Shown here in pieces: positions 11,399-22,411 of a DNA stretch of 64,000 nt. The position numbers were made by a program, and so were the translations under genes. The notes beneath the pieces were generated by a model. That model saw only the letters and a program-made list of their open reading frames with translations, was not told where the DNA came from and searched no databases. The first letter of the stretch is position 1. Each line of letters starts with the position of its first letter. Source of the stretch: Physcia stellaris (taxonomy: Eukaryota > Ascomycota > Lecanoromycetes > Caliciales > Physciaceae); NCBI GenBank assembly GCA_018902385.1, contig JABSSW010000027.1, forward strand, positions 434,001-498,000, in the 5' to 3' direction.

Positions 11399-12061
11399 AT
11401 GGCCACATTCTACGATCTCCCCTTGGAGATCCGCACTCAAATCTACCACCTTCTCATCGACTGGGAGCAAAGCTGCGGCTTCGGCTCAGGAATACTTATG
11501 CCAAAGATACACAAAATCGACCCCTCAATTCTCCGGGTCAATAAGCGACTATCCGATGACGCTGGCTTGATCTTCTACAGGGATAACTTAGTCGAGCTTT
11601 GGATAGAAGTCGACTATGATAAGCGAGATACAATTGACATCATGCTAGACGCAGCTCTTGTTGCGCTGACCGACGAGAATTCCGGTCCTCGTTCATGGAA
11701 ATGCTGTATTACTATTCACGTCTCCTACGGTACAGAGGAGTCTGAATTCTACGAGGGACGACTTATCATGTACAAGGAGCAAGCGAGGTTCCCGTGTTTG
11801 AGTGGAGCAGCTCACGTCAAAGAGATTTCAGAGGGCTGGAGGTCGTGGTTCTCTGGTGGGAACTGGTACATCAGGCAATTTTATGTCTCCCGCTTCAAAT
11901 CGAAGAAAGTTGGAACATCAGCGCCAATGGACGGCCTCCGGACTAGAAGAGAAAGATCTTGGAAAGTTGGGAGCACAATTTCCGGGGACGATTTCGTGGA
12001 ATATCTGGAGCGATTGATACCACCGCCAGATGAAGCACAGGTCCGGAATGACGGGATCTGA
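11399..12061 (+). CDS. F-box-like (2EXR-type) protein, divergent member
   Basis: A 220-residue single-exon protein of unknown function. It begins MATFYDLPLEIRTQIYHLLI, the LPxEIRxxI box seen in the other four family members of this window, and continues with SILRVNKRLSDDAGLIFYRDN, the usual second block in which an inherited (R)xNK/RQ helix is followed by an FYxxN motif. It lacks the LPPGP segment of the four closer paralogues, so I treat it as a distant relative. No signal peptide or membrane segment. Function is unknown; an adaptor role is only suggested by the F-box-like start. Confidence 0.65.
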   Translation: MATFYDLPLEIRTQIYHLLIDWEQSCGFGSGILMPKIHKIDPSILRVNKRLSDDAGLIFYRDNLVELWIEVDYDKRDTIDIMLDAALVALTDENSGPRSWKCCITIHVSYGTEESEFYEGRLIMYKEQARFPCLSGAAHVKEISEGWRSWFSGGNWYIRQFYVSRFKSKKVGTSAPMDGLRTRRERSWKVGSTISGDDFVEYLERLIPPPDEAQVRNDGI

Positions 12062-12565
12062 CTTCAACTGCAAGAGAAGAAATATGCAGAGTCGGGTGAC
12101 TGATTATGTACTCGGCGCGTTTCGAGTCGGGCCGTCTGGCTCAAGCTAACTCCAAAGCTTGCTTGCTGGCATAATCTTTCGTGTTTTGGAAGGTGCGGAG
12201 ACGTCGTGGAAAAGAGGTTGAGCTGACTCAAAAGAAGTCAAGATGATAGCATTTCATTGAGTCCATCAGATATCATATGAGCGGGAATTGAAATGATCCC
12301 AAGTGACGAGAGCTCGCATCGTGGTTGAATCTGCGGCCGAGGGTGGAAGATACAGTATTGTAGATATCAAGAGATGGTGAAGTGGGGTTGAGGCGGGTTC
12401 AACACCAAAAGAAATGCCCGAAGCCAAGCCGCCAGCATCCCACTATCTTCAACTCCCCCCCTCGTCCGCTATCTGATCCTACATCTAATAACTTTTCCTA
12501 ATTGCCTGACAACCTTCCATCTTTCCTGGCTCCCTTACAAGCCCAATCCAAAATCAATACTTGAC
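12062..12565. promoter_or_regulatory. Upstream region of the aldolase gene
   Basis: 504 bp upstream of aldolase. The last 130 bp are pyrimidine-rich (ccccccctcgtccgctatc and following), a common feature before the start of strongly expressed fungal genes. Confidence 0.5.
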
Positions 12566-13928
12566 ATGGGTGTCACCGATCGTCTCTCTCGCAAAACCGG
12601 CGTCATTGTGTTCGTAAAAGTTTCCATGAACAACCAAATCAAATACTAACATCTTCTAGCGGTGATGACGTTCAAATACTTTTCAAGCATTGTCAAGAAC
12701 TCAAATACGCCGTTCCTGCTATCAATGTGACCTCGTCTTCTGTCGTCATCGCAGCGCTCGAGGCAGCACGCGACACAAAGTCTCCGATTATCCTACAGTT
12801 ATCCCAAGGCGGCGCAGCTTTCTTCGGCGGCAAAGGGGCTCCGAATGGGAACCAAGAGGCCTCAATTGCAGGCGCAGTCGCTGGCGCTCACTATATCCGA
12901 TCAATCGCACCTTTGTATGGCATTCCCGTCGTGCTCCACACCGATCACTGCGCCAAGAAACTTCTTCCATGTTTGGCTATTCCCCACCCTGTATTTGTAC
13001 ACGTACTGATTGGATGACTAGGGCTTGACGGTATGATGGATCACGATGAGGCGTATTTCAAGCAGCATGGCGAGCCGCTGGTAAATGAAAATCCGGGCTC
13101 CCTCTTTTCTACACTTAAGACACCTCTAAAGCAATGCTGACTCTACAATAAAACAGTTCTCAAGCCACATGATCGATTTATCTGAAGAGCCTGTCGACTG
13201 GAACATTCAGACCACCGCAAAATACCTAAAGCGAGCGGCACCAATGAAGCAGTGGTTGGAAATGGTTCGTGTTCAGATCAGCGTCGATGATAGTCCATGC
13301 TTATAATCGAGCAGGAGATAGGCATCACAGGCGGCGAAGAAGACGGCGTGAACAACGAGAGTGTGGACAACAACTCGCTCTACACCCAGCCCGAAGACAT
13401 CTACGAGATCTACAAGACCTTATCGCCCATCAGTCCCTTCTTTTCCATCGCAGCAGGTTTCGGCAATGTCCACGGCTTGTGCGTCGATTGGCTTCCTCAC
13501 CCTAGAATGCATCGCTAACGAAGCTGGATAGGTACAAACCAGGCAATGTCAAATTACACCCCGAGCTACTGCAGAAGCACCAGGCGTACGTGAAAGAGAA
13601 GACCGACTCCAAGAGCGAAAAGCCCGTCTTCCTCGTCTTCCACGGCGGATCCGGCTCGTCCAAGCAGGAATACCTCGATGCCATCGAATACGGTGTCGTG
13701 AAAGTGAACATGGATACAGACATGCAGTACGCGTACCTAAGCGGGGTCCGGGACTACGTTCTGAGCAAGAAGGATTACCTCATGAAGCCTGTAGGCAATC
13801 CGGATGGAGAGGATAAGCCGAATAAGAAATTTTTTGACCCGAGAGTTTGGGTGCGCGAGGCGGAGAAGACGATGACGGTAAGGGTTAAGGAGGCGCTGAA
13901 TGACTTCAATACGGCTGGCAAGGTATGA
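12566..13928 (+). CDS. FBA1: Fructose-bisphosphate aldolase, class II
   Basis: Glycolytic/gluconeogenic zinc enzyme that splits fructose 1,6-bisphosphate into DHAP and glyceraldehyde 3-phosphate. The exons join to MGVTDRLSRKTGVIV-GDDVQILFKH, then AVPAINVTSSS, the zinc-ligand region VVLHTDHCAKK, EIGITGGEEDGVNNE, SIAAGFGNVHGL, VFLVFHGGSGS (phosphate and K-site loop), and VKVNMDTDMQYAY, in the family order and full length. Five introns fit. Intron 1 uses a GTTCGT donor and intron 2 a GTTTGG donor (12971-13021), which automatic finders may miss; the reading frame and the conserved WLDGMMDHDE require them. The gene converges with the Irc22-like gene. Confidence 0.96.
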
Positions 13929-14508
13929 GTACATAGATTGATGAGTCCGTGGATGGTGTATTGGACGTTTGCGCTTGTTGAATCTTAGTCAATAGGAAGT
14001 GGTCTCTTCTTGCCTCATGTTGATTCGCAGCTTTTTTGAAGGTCTATGGAGCATGTACTTGCTTCATCCTACCCTGGACATTGCCTCAATCCCTGTAATC
14101 ACCATGTCTACCGATACACGGCTTGAATCAAGCTATTGAATGGCCACAATCGGGAATTTAGGCGTCGCTCTAGACAGACAAATTTGTCTGACATCTATGA
14201 CTGACTGAAGACGACGAGCCAAGGGTAATGTGGTGCTTTGATCTCTATAGAAACCGGCCGAGCCAGATCACCGTCCCAACTTTTTCCTACATACAGCGAG
14301 CTGGCCCAAACAGCCACGCCTCGAGACCGATGCCTGCAAACATCTCATACCTCGGTCTATATTCTGCATCCATAAGTGTACAACCCTTCCCCATACCTCC
14401 CCACCCATCGCCTCATCCCCAACCATATCCTCACCCCCCTCATCTTATCCCCTCAAAGGTCTCCTCGCCTCCTCTCCTTCTCCTTCTCCTTCTCCCATCC
14501 TCATCCTC
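13929..14508. other. convergent 3' region
   Basis: 580 bp between the 3' ends of aldolase and the Irc22-like gene, with C-rich simple sequence near 14390-14500. Only low-complexity frames are present; presumably both terminators lie here. Confidence 0.4.
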
Positions 14509-15449
14509 CTACTCCCCCTTACTCCTACTCTTCGGCCTCGGCCCACTCTTCACCCTCCTCGCCTCCGGCCGATTCAAATGCCCCGCCGGGATCCAACTCT
14601 CATCATACGCCTTCGCCCCGGACGTGACGGCGGGCCCATCGGCTCCAATGACGGAGACCTGGTCGGCGGGATCGACCTTCTTGGACTGGCCGGAGGATTT
14701 CTTGGCGCGCTCGGCGCCTTTGCCGCCGCGCTTTTTCTGCGGGAAGAGCGTGGTGATCCAGGTGCTGTAGATGAAGTAGCAGGTGCCGAGGAAGGCGGCG
14801 AGGAGGAAGAGGTAGAGGAATATGCTAAGGGGAGGGGGTGGTTAGTGTGTTTTTGGATTGGGGGAGGGGAGGGGAGGGAAGGGGGAATTTACATCTGCGG
14901 ATCGAAGATGCTGGTGTCTGGCTCTACGACGCTGACTGTCTCGTTGAACGCTTGCATGGTATGCGCCGTGCCATCTTTGTCGGTGATCACGGTCGCGAGG
15001 TTGAGCTTGAGGTCTTGGGGTTGCAGATCGGTGGTGAAACTGTAGCTGATGCTGTCCTTTTCGCCGGCGGGTATCTCGACGTTGTAGCGAGTTGTCGTCA
15101 GGTTGCGGACGATTTGAGGCGGTTGGCCGCCATAGGCTGTGGTCCAGAGGCTCCCTCCGATGAATTTCACGCTCACGGGCTCGGGCTCCTCGTTTGAGAT
15201 GGAGAGGAGCGCGTGGGTTGCGTGGCCGTTGACGAGCTTGATGCCGAAGATCTCGGAGGATGGGAATGAGGTTGAGATCTTCACTGCTATGTTACCTGAT
15301 GTAGATGGCTTTTCGACTTCTTCTTCCGGCTATATTGACGTGAGCAATTGATTGTTTTCGCGGGTGAAATAACTCACATCGCCTTGAGCGAATGCATTGA
15401 GCGCTTGCAGTAAGAGCAAACCCAGTGATCTAGTGGATGAAAGCTTCAT
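14509..15449 (-). CDS. IRC22: Irc22/TRAP-alpha-like ER membrane protein
   Basis: Single-pass ER protein resembling the alpha subunit of the translocon-associated complex. Exon 1 (15449) encodes a signal peptide, MKLSSTRSLGLLLLQALNAFA. After an intron follows the lumenal domain with IFGIKLVNGHATHALLSISN, GGSLW, NLTTTRYNVEIPAGE and YSFTTDLQPQDLKL, including an N-glycosylation sequon. A second intron near 14825-14890 is followed by one membrane helix (FLYLFLLAAFLGTCYFIY) and a basic cytosolic tail that ends AYDESWIPAGHLNRPEARRVK and a TAG at 14509-14511. Length (about 240 residues) and order match the fungal family. The exact role in yeast is unclear. Confidence 0.75.
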
Positions 15450-15767
15450 GTTTGCCACTGGAATTCGCTACCGTGACTCTTGGAACAAAGAGGTATAGCG
15501 GTGGAAAGTTGAGCTGATATCCGTGGAGTAGTGAATCATCAATGAAGTGTCCCAATCACCAAGGAGAATTTGTGAATGACCCTGCATAAAGCCTTATGCA
15601 CGAAGGCTACTTGCATAAACCTAGCTCAAGTGGAAACACGAAAAGGTGCACGATAAGACGCGCCCTTCCTCATCTCCATGCTTCCTTCATCCAGCTTTTG
15701 TTCTACTCTTCGATCATAACTCATAAATACTGCGACAACCTGACAATAGACACAAATACATCAAACA
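15450..15767. promoter_or_regulatory. Divergent promoter region, Irc22-like / CCCH gene
   Basis: 318 bp between two divergent starts. No defined motif was identified. Confidence 0.45.
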
Positions 15768-17894
15768 ATGGCGGACGAACATATACGCGGTCTTCACCAA
15801 GAGTTTGAACTCCTCAAGAACGTTGAATACCGCAAGAACGAGCTCATTCAGGTAGCCATTACCTTTTGTTTGCTCTGATATCTGTGGAGCTTGCATCACG
15901 TAAACACAATGAAAAATCACTGACTCCTCTTAGGAACTTCTCAATCAAGTAGACAAATTACAGAGTGACTACGAACGCTCCACTTTAGATCATGCCAGGG
16001 AGATCCAATTCAACAGAGAGAATCAATTACAAGAAAAGCGCCTTCAAGAGGAGATTAGGTCATATAAAACTATCATTGTGAGTTGCATTGCTTTATATTG
16101 GCAGCATAGAGCACTAGAGGAGTGCCCTTTGGACCGACCTCACGCCGGAGCCATTGATGGCACTTCATTCGCTGTCCTGCTACACCTTTTACTAACTTCA
16201 TCCCATAGGAACGCGATGCCTTTATTTTAGTACTCATTGACGGAGATGGGATGATATTTGACGACGATCTCATCAAGCAGGGTGAAACTGGCGGAAAAGA
16301 AGCTGCAAATTCACTTTCATCCTCAGTAAAGGGCTATATCCACAAAACCGTGCCCGATCTGTCATCGGATTACAAGATTGTCACACGGATATATGCAAAT
16401 CTCAAGGGATTAGGAGATGTATGCCATAAGGCCGGAATATCTACGAAACCTTCTACGATTGAGGAATTTGCGCGAGGCTTTACCGGAAGCAAGCATTTGT
16501 TCGATTTTGTGGATGTTGGCATGGGCAAAGATCGTGCAGATGAAAAAATATCCGGTGAGTGAAGCAGCTCAGCTATCCCATGGTCTGGTGTGGTGCTATC
16601 CTGCCTCCCATGCATCGCCACCGATACACCCAATATGATAATACGCTTACCCGCGTTCGGCACAAAGCATATGAAAACGGCATGAAGACGGTATGGAAAT
16701 GACATGAAGAAAACATCATCTTCTGCTTCCGCCCCAAGTCGGGTAACCGTAGATCTGTCGGTGTATCCTAGGAAATAGCACCACTTACTACCAGACCATG
16801 GGATAGATTGACCTGTTGGCACGTTGTTCCGTAGGCTAATAGATTCTAGAAATACTCAAACTCCACCTTTACGACGTCCATTGCCGGCACATACTTTTCG
16901 GCTGTTCTCACGACAATGGATATGCGAGATTACTTGAAGACATTGGAGATCGAAAAACAATGGAGCGAATTACTTTATTGGAAGGGGTACCTTTTGAGCG
17001 AGAGCTTGCCAGCCTGGGGTTGAAATATCGTACTACCAAATTCGATGGCTTATTTCGGACATCCAAGATCAAAGCATACCCATCATTCACCCAGCCTCAG
17101 CTTCAGCACCAGCTTCAGCCTCTAGCATCATATCAATCTCCGTATCAATCAACTCCGTCATACCCAACCCAGCAAAATGGATATCCCCAATCAAGCCCAC
17201 CAAATACATATACACAACCTATTTCTCGAACTTCCGCTTCTACTAATGTATCAACAACAAAGATGAACCCTGCAGCACCAACATGGGCTTCAGCCGCCAT
17301 ATCAGGACCCGCTCAAGTAACGACGCGTAAGTACTCTAATGTCCTCATAACATCCAAATATCTGACTCCCTCATTAGCACCGCCAACCCCACAACAAGAC
17401 CCGCCTGTTCCTCGCATCGATCACAACAAATACGGCCAGCGGGTTGATTCTACATTAATCTACGACAAAGAATCCGTCAAGAAAATCCGCGGTCTCCACC
17501 TCTGCGTGAACCATTACCTGCGCGAATGCACCTACGGCGACAGCTGCACCAATCGCCATGATGTCAATCTGAACAAGAACGATCTGCACACGCTCAGGGT
17601 CGTGGCGCGGCAGCAGCCGTGTCGATTCGGCACTGGCTGTGATGATCCCCTTTGTACTTATGGTCATCGGTCAGTCACTCCTGTAACCACTAGGTCGATA
17701 TACCACGGCTGAAAATCTTTCATCTTGAGCGTTTCAAGGTGTAGAGACGTGTTGAGCGCTGACATACATTGTATAGATGCCCGATGGAAAGAGAAGGCAG
17801 CCGCGAATGCTTCTTTGGCGCCGACTGCCGCTTTCCGGTCGATATGCACGGTATCGATCTGAAGATAGTCCGGACGACCAAGGTTGGGAAATAG
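15768..17894 (+). CDS. CCCH zinc-finger protein with an N-terminal LIDGDG domain
   Basis: Fungal CCCH-type protein, probably RNA-binding. Exons 1-2 encode a coiled coil (EFELLKNVEYRKNELIQ, ELLNQVDKLQSDYER). Exon 3 starts ERDAFILVLIDGDGMIFDD, an acidic PIN/NYN-like fold start seen in this fungal family, through LFDFVDVGMGKDRADEKIS. The next exon gives EILKLHLYDVHCRHILFGCS and a Gln/Pro/Ser-rich linker. The C-terminus carries three CCCH fingers: CVNHYLRECTYGDSCTNRH, CRFGTGCDDPLCTYGH and, after a last intron, CPMEREGSRECFFGADC. Stop at 17892-17894. Intron 16555-16849 is 295 nt because a 228-bp MITE sits in it; the others are about 50-130 nt. Nuclease activity is not established. Confidence 0.85.
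16576..16803. mobile_element. TA-flanked MITE, copy 1 (inside an intron)
   Basis: A 228-bp element with 14-bp terminal inverted repeats (TCCCATGGTCTGGT..ACCAGACCATGGGA) and TA on both sides (16574-16575, 16804-16805), so a Tc1/mariner-type MITE. Internal complementary pieces (CCGATACACC and GGTGTATCC) would let it fold back. Two related copies lie at 18207 and 28181. Without the element and one TA the host intron is 65 nt, a normal size here. Confidence 0.85.
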
Positions 17895-18692
17895 GATGAG
17901 AAAAGAAACCCAAAAACAAAACTGAGAAAATAGAGAGAAAAAATTATCATAACGAATGGGCGGTGGGAAATTCAGAAGATGTACGTAGCCTTGGAAGGAT
18001 GACTGCTTATTTTATTGTATTTAAAGAAAGATATTTTGCGAAGAGGCCTTTAACGATATGAACAAAATTGCAATCTTTGTGTTCAACCCCTTTCTTGGGA
18101 ATTGAAATGGCACTTGAGCGTTTGATAAAACCCCCATTTTCCCAGGAGTAAAAAAGGCAAGAAAACGTCAGTCCCCTCAACCCCGTCTCACCTGGAAGGA
18201 CCAGTATCCCACGGTCTAGTGTGCCTCCCATGCATCCTCATCGATACACCCAAAGCATATGAAAGACGACATCACCTTCTGATTTTCGGCTCAAGTCGGG
18301 GAATCGTAGATCTCAATTGTTACCAGATCATGGGATGGTATGAATCACACTTTCTTCTTTGAGTCGTCGCTGTTGAAGGGTTTGACTCCTAGCGCTGTTA
18401 CTTTTCTCTGGAAAAGGGGGTCGGATTTGAAGTCAGTTGGCGTTGGAGCTTCTACTGTTGTAGATGTCTGCAGGGGGAAATGGAGACTACTGAGTAGGGT
18501 ACACAAATAAATCGATCAGCTAGGGTAGCAAATTCCAGACCAGATATCTAATGGCGAGCTCGGGGTATCTTTCTCCATCCCATTCCTCTCGCTGATCTCC
18601 AACGCCCTCAGAAACCAAGCAAACCCACACAAACCACATCCACTCCAACACCCTTCAAGCTCCAGCCTAACAGTACAGAAGAAGGAGGTTAT
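17895..18692. other. intergenic with MITE copy 2
   Basis: About 800 bp between the convergent 3' ends of the CCCH gene and Pot1. It contains MITE copy 2 at 18207-18335; no gene was recognised. Confidence 0.4.
18207..18335. mobile_element. TA-flanked MITE, copy 2 (short)
   Basis: A 129-bp relative of copy 1: left end TCCCACGGTCTAGTGTG, shared core GCCTCCCATGCATC and CAAGTCGGGGAATCGTAGATCT, right end CCAGATCATGGGA. TA precedes it; the right flank is TG, one change from TA. About 100 bp of the copy-1 interior are missing. Confidence 0.75.
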
Positions 18693-21141
18693 CTAAATAA
18701 TCGTCGTCCCAAACATCCGCCACCGTCTCTCCCAGCCTGTTCCTCCATCCCCACGCACCTCCCCCTCCCCCTCCCCCTCACCAGCTCGCCGCCTCGCGTT
18801 CCGAGCGCGGATCCCGTATTCCTGGAGACAGCACTGGAAGGGTTTGCTTTTGGGTGCGAGTGTCGGAGTCTCGTTTTCTTGGGGATCTTTGTTGGGGTTG
18901 TGGGGCGCTGGGGCTTCGGCGGTTTTTTGCTCTTCGAGATCGCCCCACAGGAGGAAGAGTTTTTCGCGGAGGGTGTCGAGGGCTGTGGGGGATTTGTGGA
19001 GACTAGAGGGGGAGGGGGGAGGTTAGCTCGGTTCTTGTTGTGTGGATGTTTGGGGCTCGTGCTATCTATTACTGGAGAGGTGGAGATTGGTGCTCTTATG
19101 GGAATGGACTGGGGAAAGGGCAGGGAGAGAAGGGGCAGGGAGAGAAGGGGCAGAGGGGAGAAGGGGCAGAGGGGAGAGGAGAGTAAACATACTCGACCGC
19201 ATCCTCCTTCAGCAAAAACTCTCCGTCCTGCTGCGCTACATACACCGTCATCGTCGCCCTCTCCTCTCCTTTAGCCGGAGCGGGCGAATCTGCGTCTTCG
19301 AGCACGAGCGCGAAGCGCCATTCCCATTTCTGCTCTTCTTCTTCTGCGTCTTTGTCACTAGTCTCCCTCTCACTAGCTTCTTTTCTTCTACGCATCTTTT
19401 TGGGACGCTTGGCGCTTTCATCGTCTGAATCAGGCGGCATACGAATTTGCTTCTCGTCGTTGCCGCTATTATCGTTATCACTCCTTTCGTTGTCACTCAG
19501 TGCTTCGTCGTCGCTGCTGTTATAGCTATCGCTCCCTTCGTAGTCACTCAGTGCTTCGAACTCACTTGCTTTCCGGCTACGTACGGAGAAATCGGCGATG
19601 TTGGGCGGGAAGAAATCTACTACGCGGGCTGTGGTGCGGTATTTGATATTTTGGAAAGGGAGCGTGTGCGTTACGCCGTTTGGGGTGGTGGTCTCGTGAC
19701 TGGGTTCGTCGGAAAGAGAGAGAATTGAGGAGAGGGGAGTGATGGGGATCGTGTGATGCGAGCAGTGGACGTTCTTATTTAGATCAGTACGCTTGGATTT
19801 AGGCACTGCTTTGGGGATTGGATGGGGAGGTTGGGCGGGTGGTGGTGAAGAGGGTGCTGCCTCCTCGTCTTGCCTAGATTTTTGATTTTTCTTCTGCTTT
19901 TTTGATGGAGCTTCTGCGGTCTTCTGGGCAGCAGCAAGCTTCTCTGCTTTTCGCTTTCTACGCGCTGCTTGCTTAGAAGTCGGCTTTTCGCTTTGCCCTC
20001 CATCCTCATTCTGCCGTCTCGCTTGCTTGATGAGAGCTTCAGATTGCGCCTTGAACTTTTCGCCATACTCTCGCTTTCTGCGAAGGACATTCTTGACGCG
20101 CTCGTCGCTGTGGTCTTTCAGCACGCTGATTTGGATCTTACTCGGCCACTGGCGGTCTTCATGCAACGCGCCTTCCATCTTGAGATCACGGTCTTGCTTG
20201 ATGTGTACGTTTTGGAGGAGCACGAAATCCCATTCGTTGACATTACTTTGGGCGAAATTCGAATGAGGAGGCCATAAAGTGACCATTAGCGTCATTTGAC
20301 CGTAGGGACCAGGCCATTTCTTGGACTTGGAGTTTGATAAGTAATTTCCCCAGACTGCGTCGTTGTCGTTTGAGTTCTCTTTGTCTTCTTGGTCCCACTC
20401 ATAGCGGAAGAGCATATTGTTGGAAGTGTAATCTGTGACGTACATTTCTAGACGGCCGCTGTTTGGATAGGTCTTGACGACTTGTCCAACGATGTCGTAG
20501 AATGTACTTGTTTTCAGGTCCTTGATCAGACTGAATTTGTCACGGCCACCGTAGCTAAGTCGCCCGCCAGTCTTAGAAGACGATACCGGTGCCCCCGACG
20601 AAGCAGTCGAAGGCGCTGTGAAAGTCGACATGGTGCTTGTGCTGGAGATCGGAATCCCAGAAGACGTATCCAGCTTTCTATCCTTTAGGTTACACAATTC
20701 AATTGCATACAGCATCTCTGAATGCGATGGCTCAGCAGTGTTAGGCAGCTTTAGATTTTTGATCATCAGACGATTAGGGGGCGCTTTCTCCGGTATTTCA
20801 GCAGCAGGAAACACAATCCACGACGTAGTACGAGCCGAGAGGCCCATCCTTACACCTCTGTACTCTTTGATTCTGAGTTTTCGCAGTAGGACAACATCGC
20901 CAGTGCCTCGTATCTGAGGATGTTCCAATTCAGACGGTCTGAAGATTTTTACTCTAAGACCTTCCCCAAAATCAATCCCAAGGGAGGCGTCGGCAATGGT
21001 GAATGTGCTCATCCAGTCACTGCCACGGGTTGGTGATGGTACTAGATGATCTGATACGCGCCCCATGACGTTCACTTCGGCGTCTGCACGATTTGAGGCG
21101 GTGTTGACGTCCTCGAAACCGGGAGGTAATGTTGGAGCCAT
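18693..21141 (-). CDS. POT1: Protection of telomeres protein Pot1
   Basis: Single-stranded telomere DNA-binding protein of shelterin. The start at 21141 gives MAPTLPPGFEDVN. Residues about 20-160 form the first OB fold (VNVMGRVSDHLVPSPTRGSDW, FRPSELEHPQIRGTGDVVLL); residues about 200-350 form the second (LIKDLKTSTFYDIVGQVVKTY, MYVTDYTSN, WDFVLLQNVHIK). A long charged, low-complexity linker follows. Exon 1 ends at 19193; a 190-nt intron (19003-19192) joins VDLHKSPTALDTLREKLFLLW, and the C-terminus carries FQCCLQEYGI and WERRWRMFGTTII with a TAG at 18693-18695. The length of about 755 residues and the order fit filamentous-fungal Pot1. Confidence 0.9.
19111..19184. repeat. G-rich minisatellite in the Pot1 intron
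   Basis: About five imperfect copies of a 14-16 nt purine unit (aggggcagggagaga) lie inside the only Pot1 intron, close to the donor. On the Pot1 sense strand this is a C/T-rich tract. Confidence 0.8.
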
Positions 21142-22411
21142 GGCTGTTCAACACTTCACAAGCCAGAGTCCAGAATGTAACAATCAAGTAAAAGATGGAC
21201 CTTGGTAAGAAAGCAACTTGGGGAACATAGACGCGTCAAGCCCAACGCGTTACTCTTTTAGTCAGGGAGCAGTATCAACGTGAATACTCCGTATGAATTT
21301 TCACATCAATGGATGTGTGCCTTTACTATAGATGTGTGTCAGAATGGGAAGAACGAGCAACTGAAATACTTGCGGTTTCGTAAGAGCAATGCAGGTGACA
21401 TGCGAGTGTTAGCAATCTCGACTCAAAACTACGCGCTAATGACGCGCACTCACGTGCAAATGCTGCAACAACGAAAGAGAAGCTTGCAAGGCTGCGAGGT
21501 ACATGTTAACGTGCAATGTTGGATTGCCATGGTTGCATCATTGTCTTATTGCTTACTACGTTAATTCCATGGAGGTCGGAGTGCTCATTTACATGGGCCT
21601 GCACAGTGCCAATACTCGCTTAGATATCCACATCAGGCTTAGTGTATAAATTTAACGTGCAAACTTTCAATACACCTGCTTGTCTGTCTAACGAGTAAAC
21701 CGATGTGTCCTACCAAGTGCAGTGAATTTGACCCCTCCGAGGAAGGGTTCCCGTTTTCTGATCGACGTGCATACGGAAACCAAGATCGTAGTACTCTTGA
21801 GAGGGCGATTCCCTCAACATCTTCAACTTTTGTTCGCCCGCCAACCCGACTCCGGACTCAACCCCCTTTTGGAGTCTTTCCGCCCTCTCGTCACAAGTCC
21901 CTGATCAATCAGGGTCGCGCTCTCGAAGCTGGCAAACTTCCGACAGTTCCCATGACCTTCTCGTACGAATCCATTAGGTCAAGGTTGGACCGTGCGTCAA
22001 AGGCTTGTTTGCAATCGCAGGATAAGCTCCTATCAATCCGTCTGCGTTTCGCCCCTGCAAAACCAAGGCTGAGTTACCGCCGCCGGCGGAGGAGTGTGCG
22101 AGGAAGCGAATGCGTAGGTCTTCAAGGTTGTCGAAGCTCGAGCGCACGACGAGGAGCTTTCCATCCCAGAGGCACCTTAAGGAATCTTCGAGATACCTTG
22201 GTTCCCGGCACGCCTAGCATGTCTGCACAAGTGCAAGGACGATGCAGCTGGTGGATCCAGAGTCGGGTGTCTGTGCCATTAGAGAATGCAGGCAGTGAGA
22301 GGTCACTCTGGAGTTGTACAGAGGCAACAAGAGGGGAAATCCCGTGGGACCGACGGACTATTGATACGCATCGGCCTTAAGACGATTATATTCATAGACG
22401 CTGCCTTAATC
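21142..22411. other. intergenic, possible hydrolase relic
   Basis: 1.27 kb upstream of Pot1. On the minus strand around 22190-21990 a short frame reads LRIRFLAHSSAGG..ALV..LIGAYPAIA, which resembles the nucleophile-elbow region of alpha/beta hydrolases but has no intact gene around it. The plus-strand 225-codon frame at 21703-22380 is Arg/Pro-rich and probably its shadow. Confidence 0.3.

Noticed and set aside
14228-15197. Plus-strand frames opposite the Irc22-like gene
   Set aside because: They mirror its exons; composition explains their length.
21703-22380. 225-codon plus-strand frame
   Set aside because: Arg/Pro/Ser-rich, no domain, and the opposite strand carries a better hydrolase-like trace; treated as a shadow.
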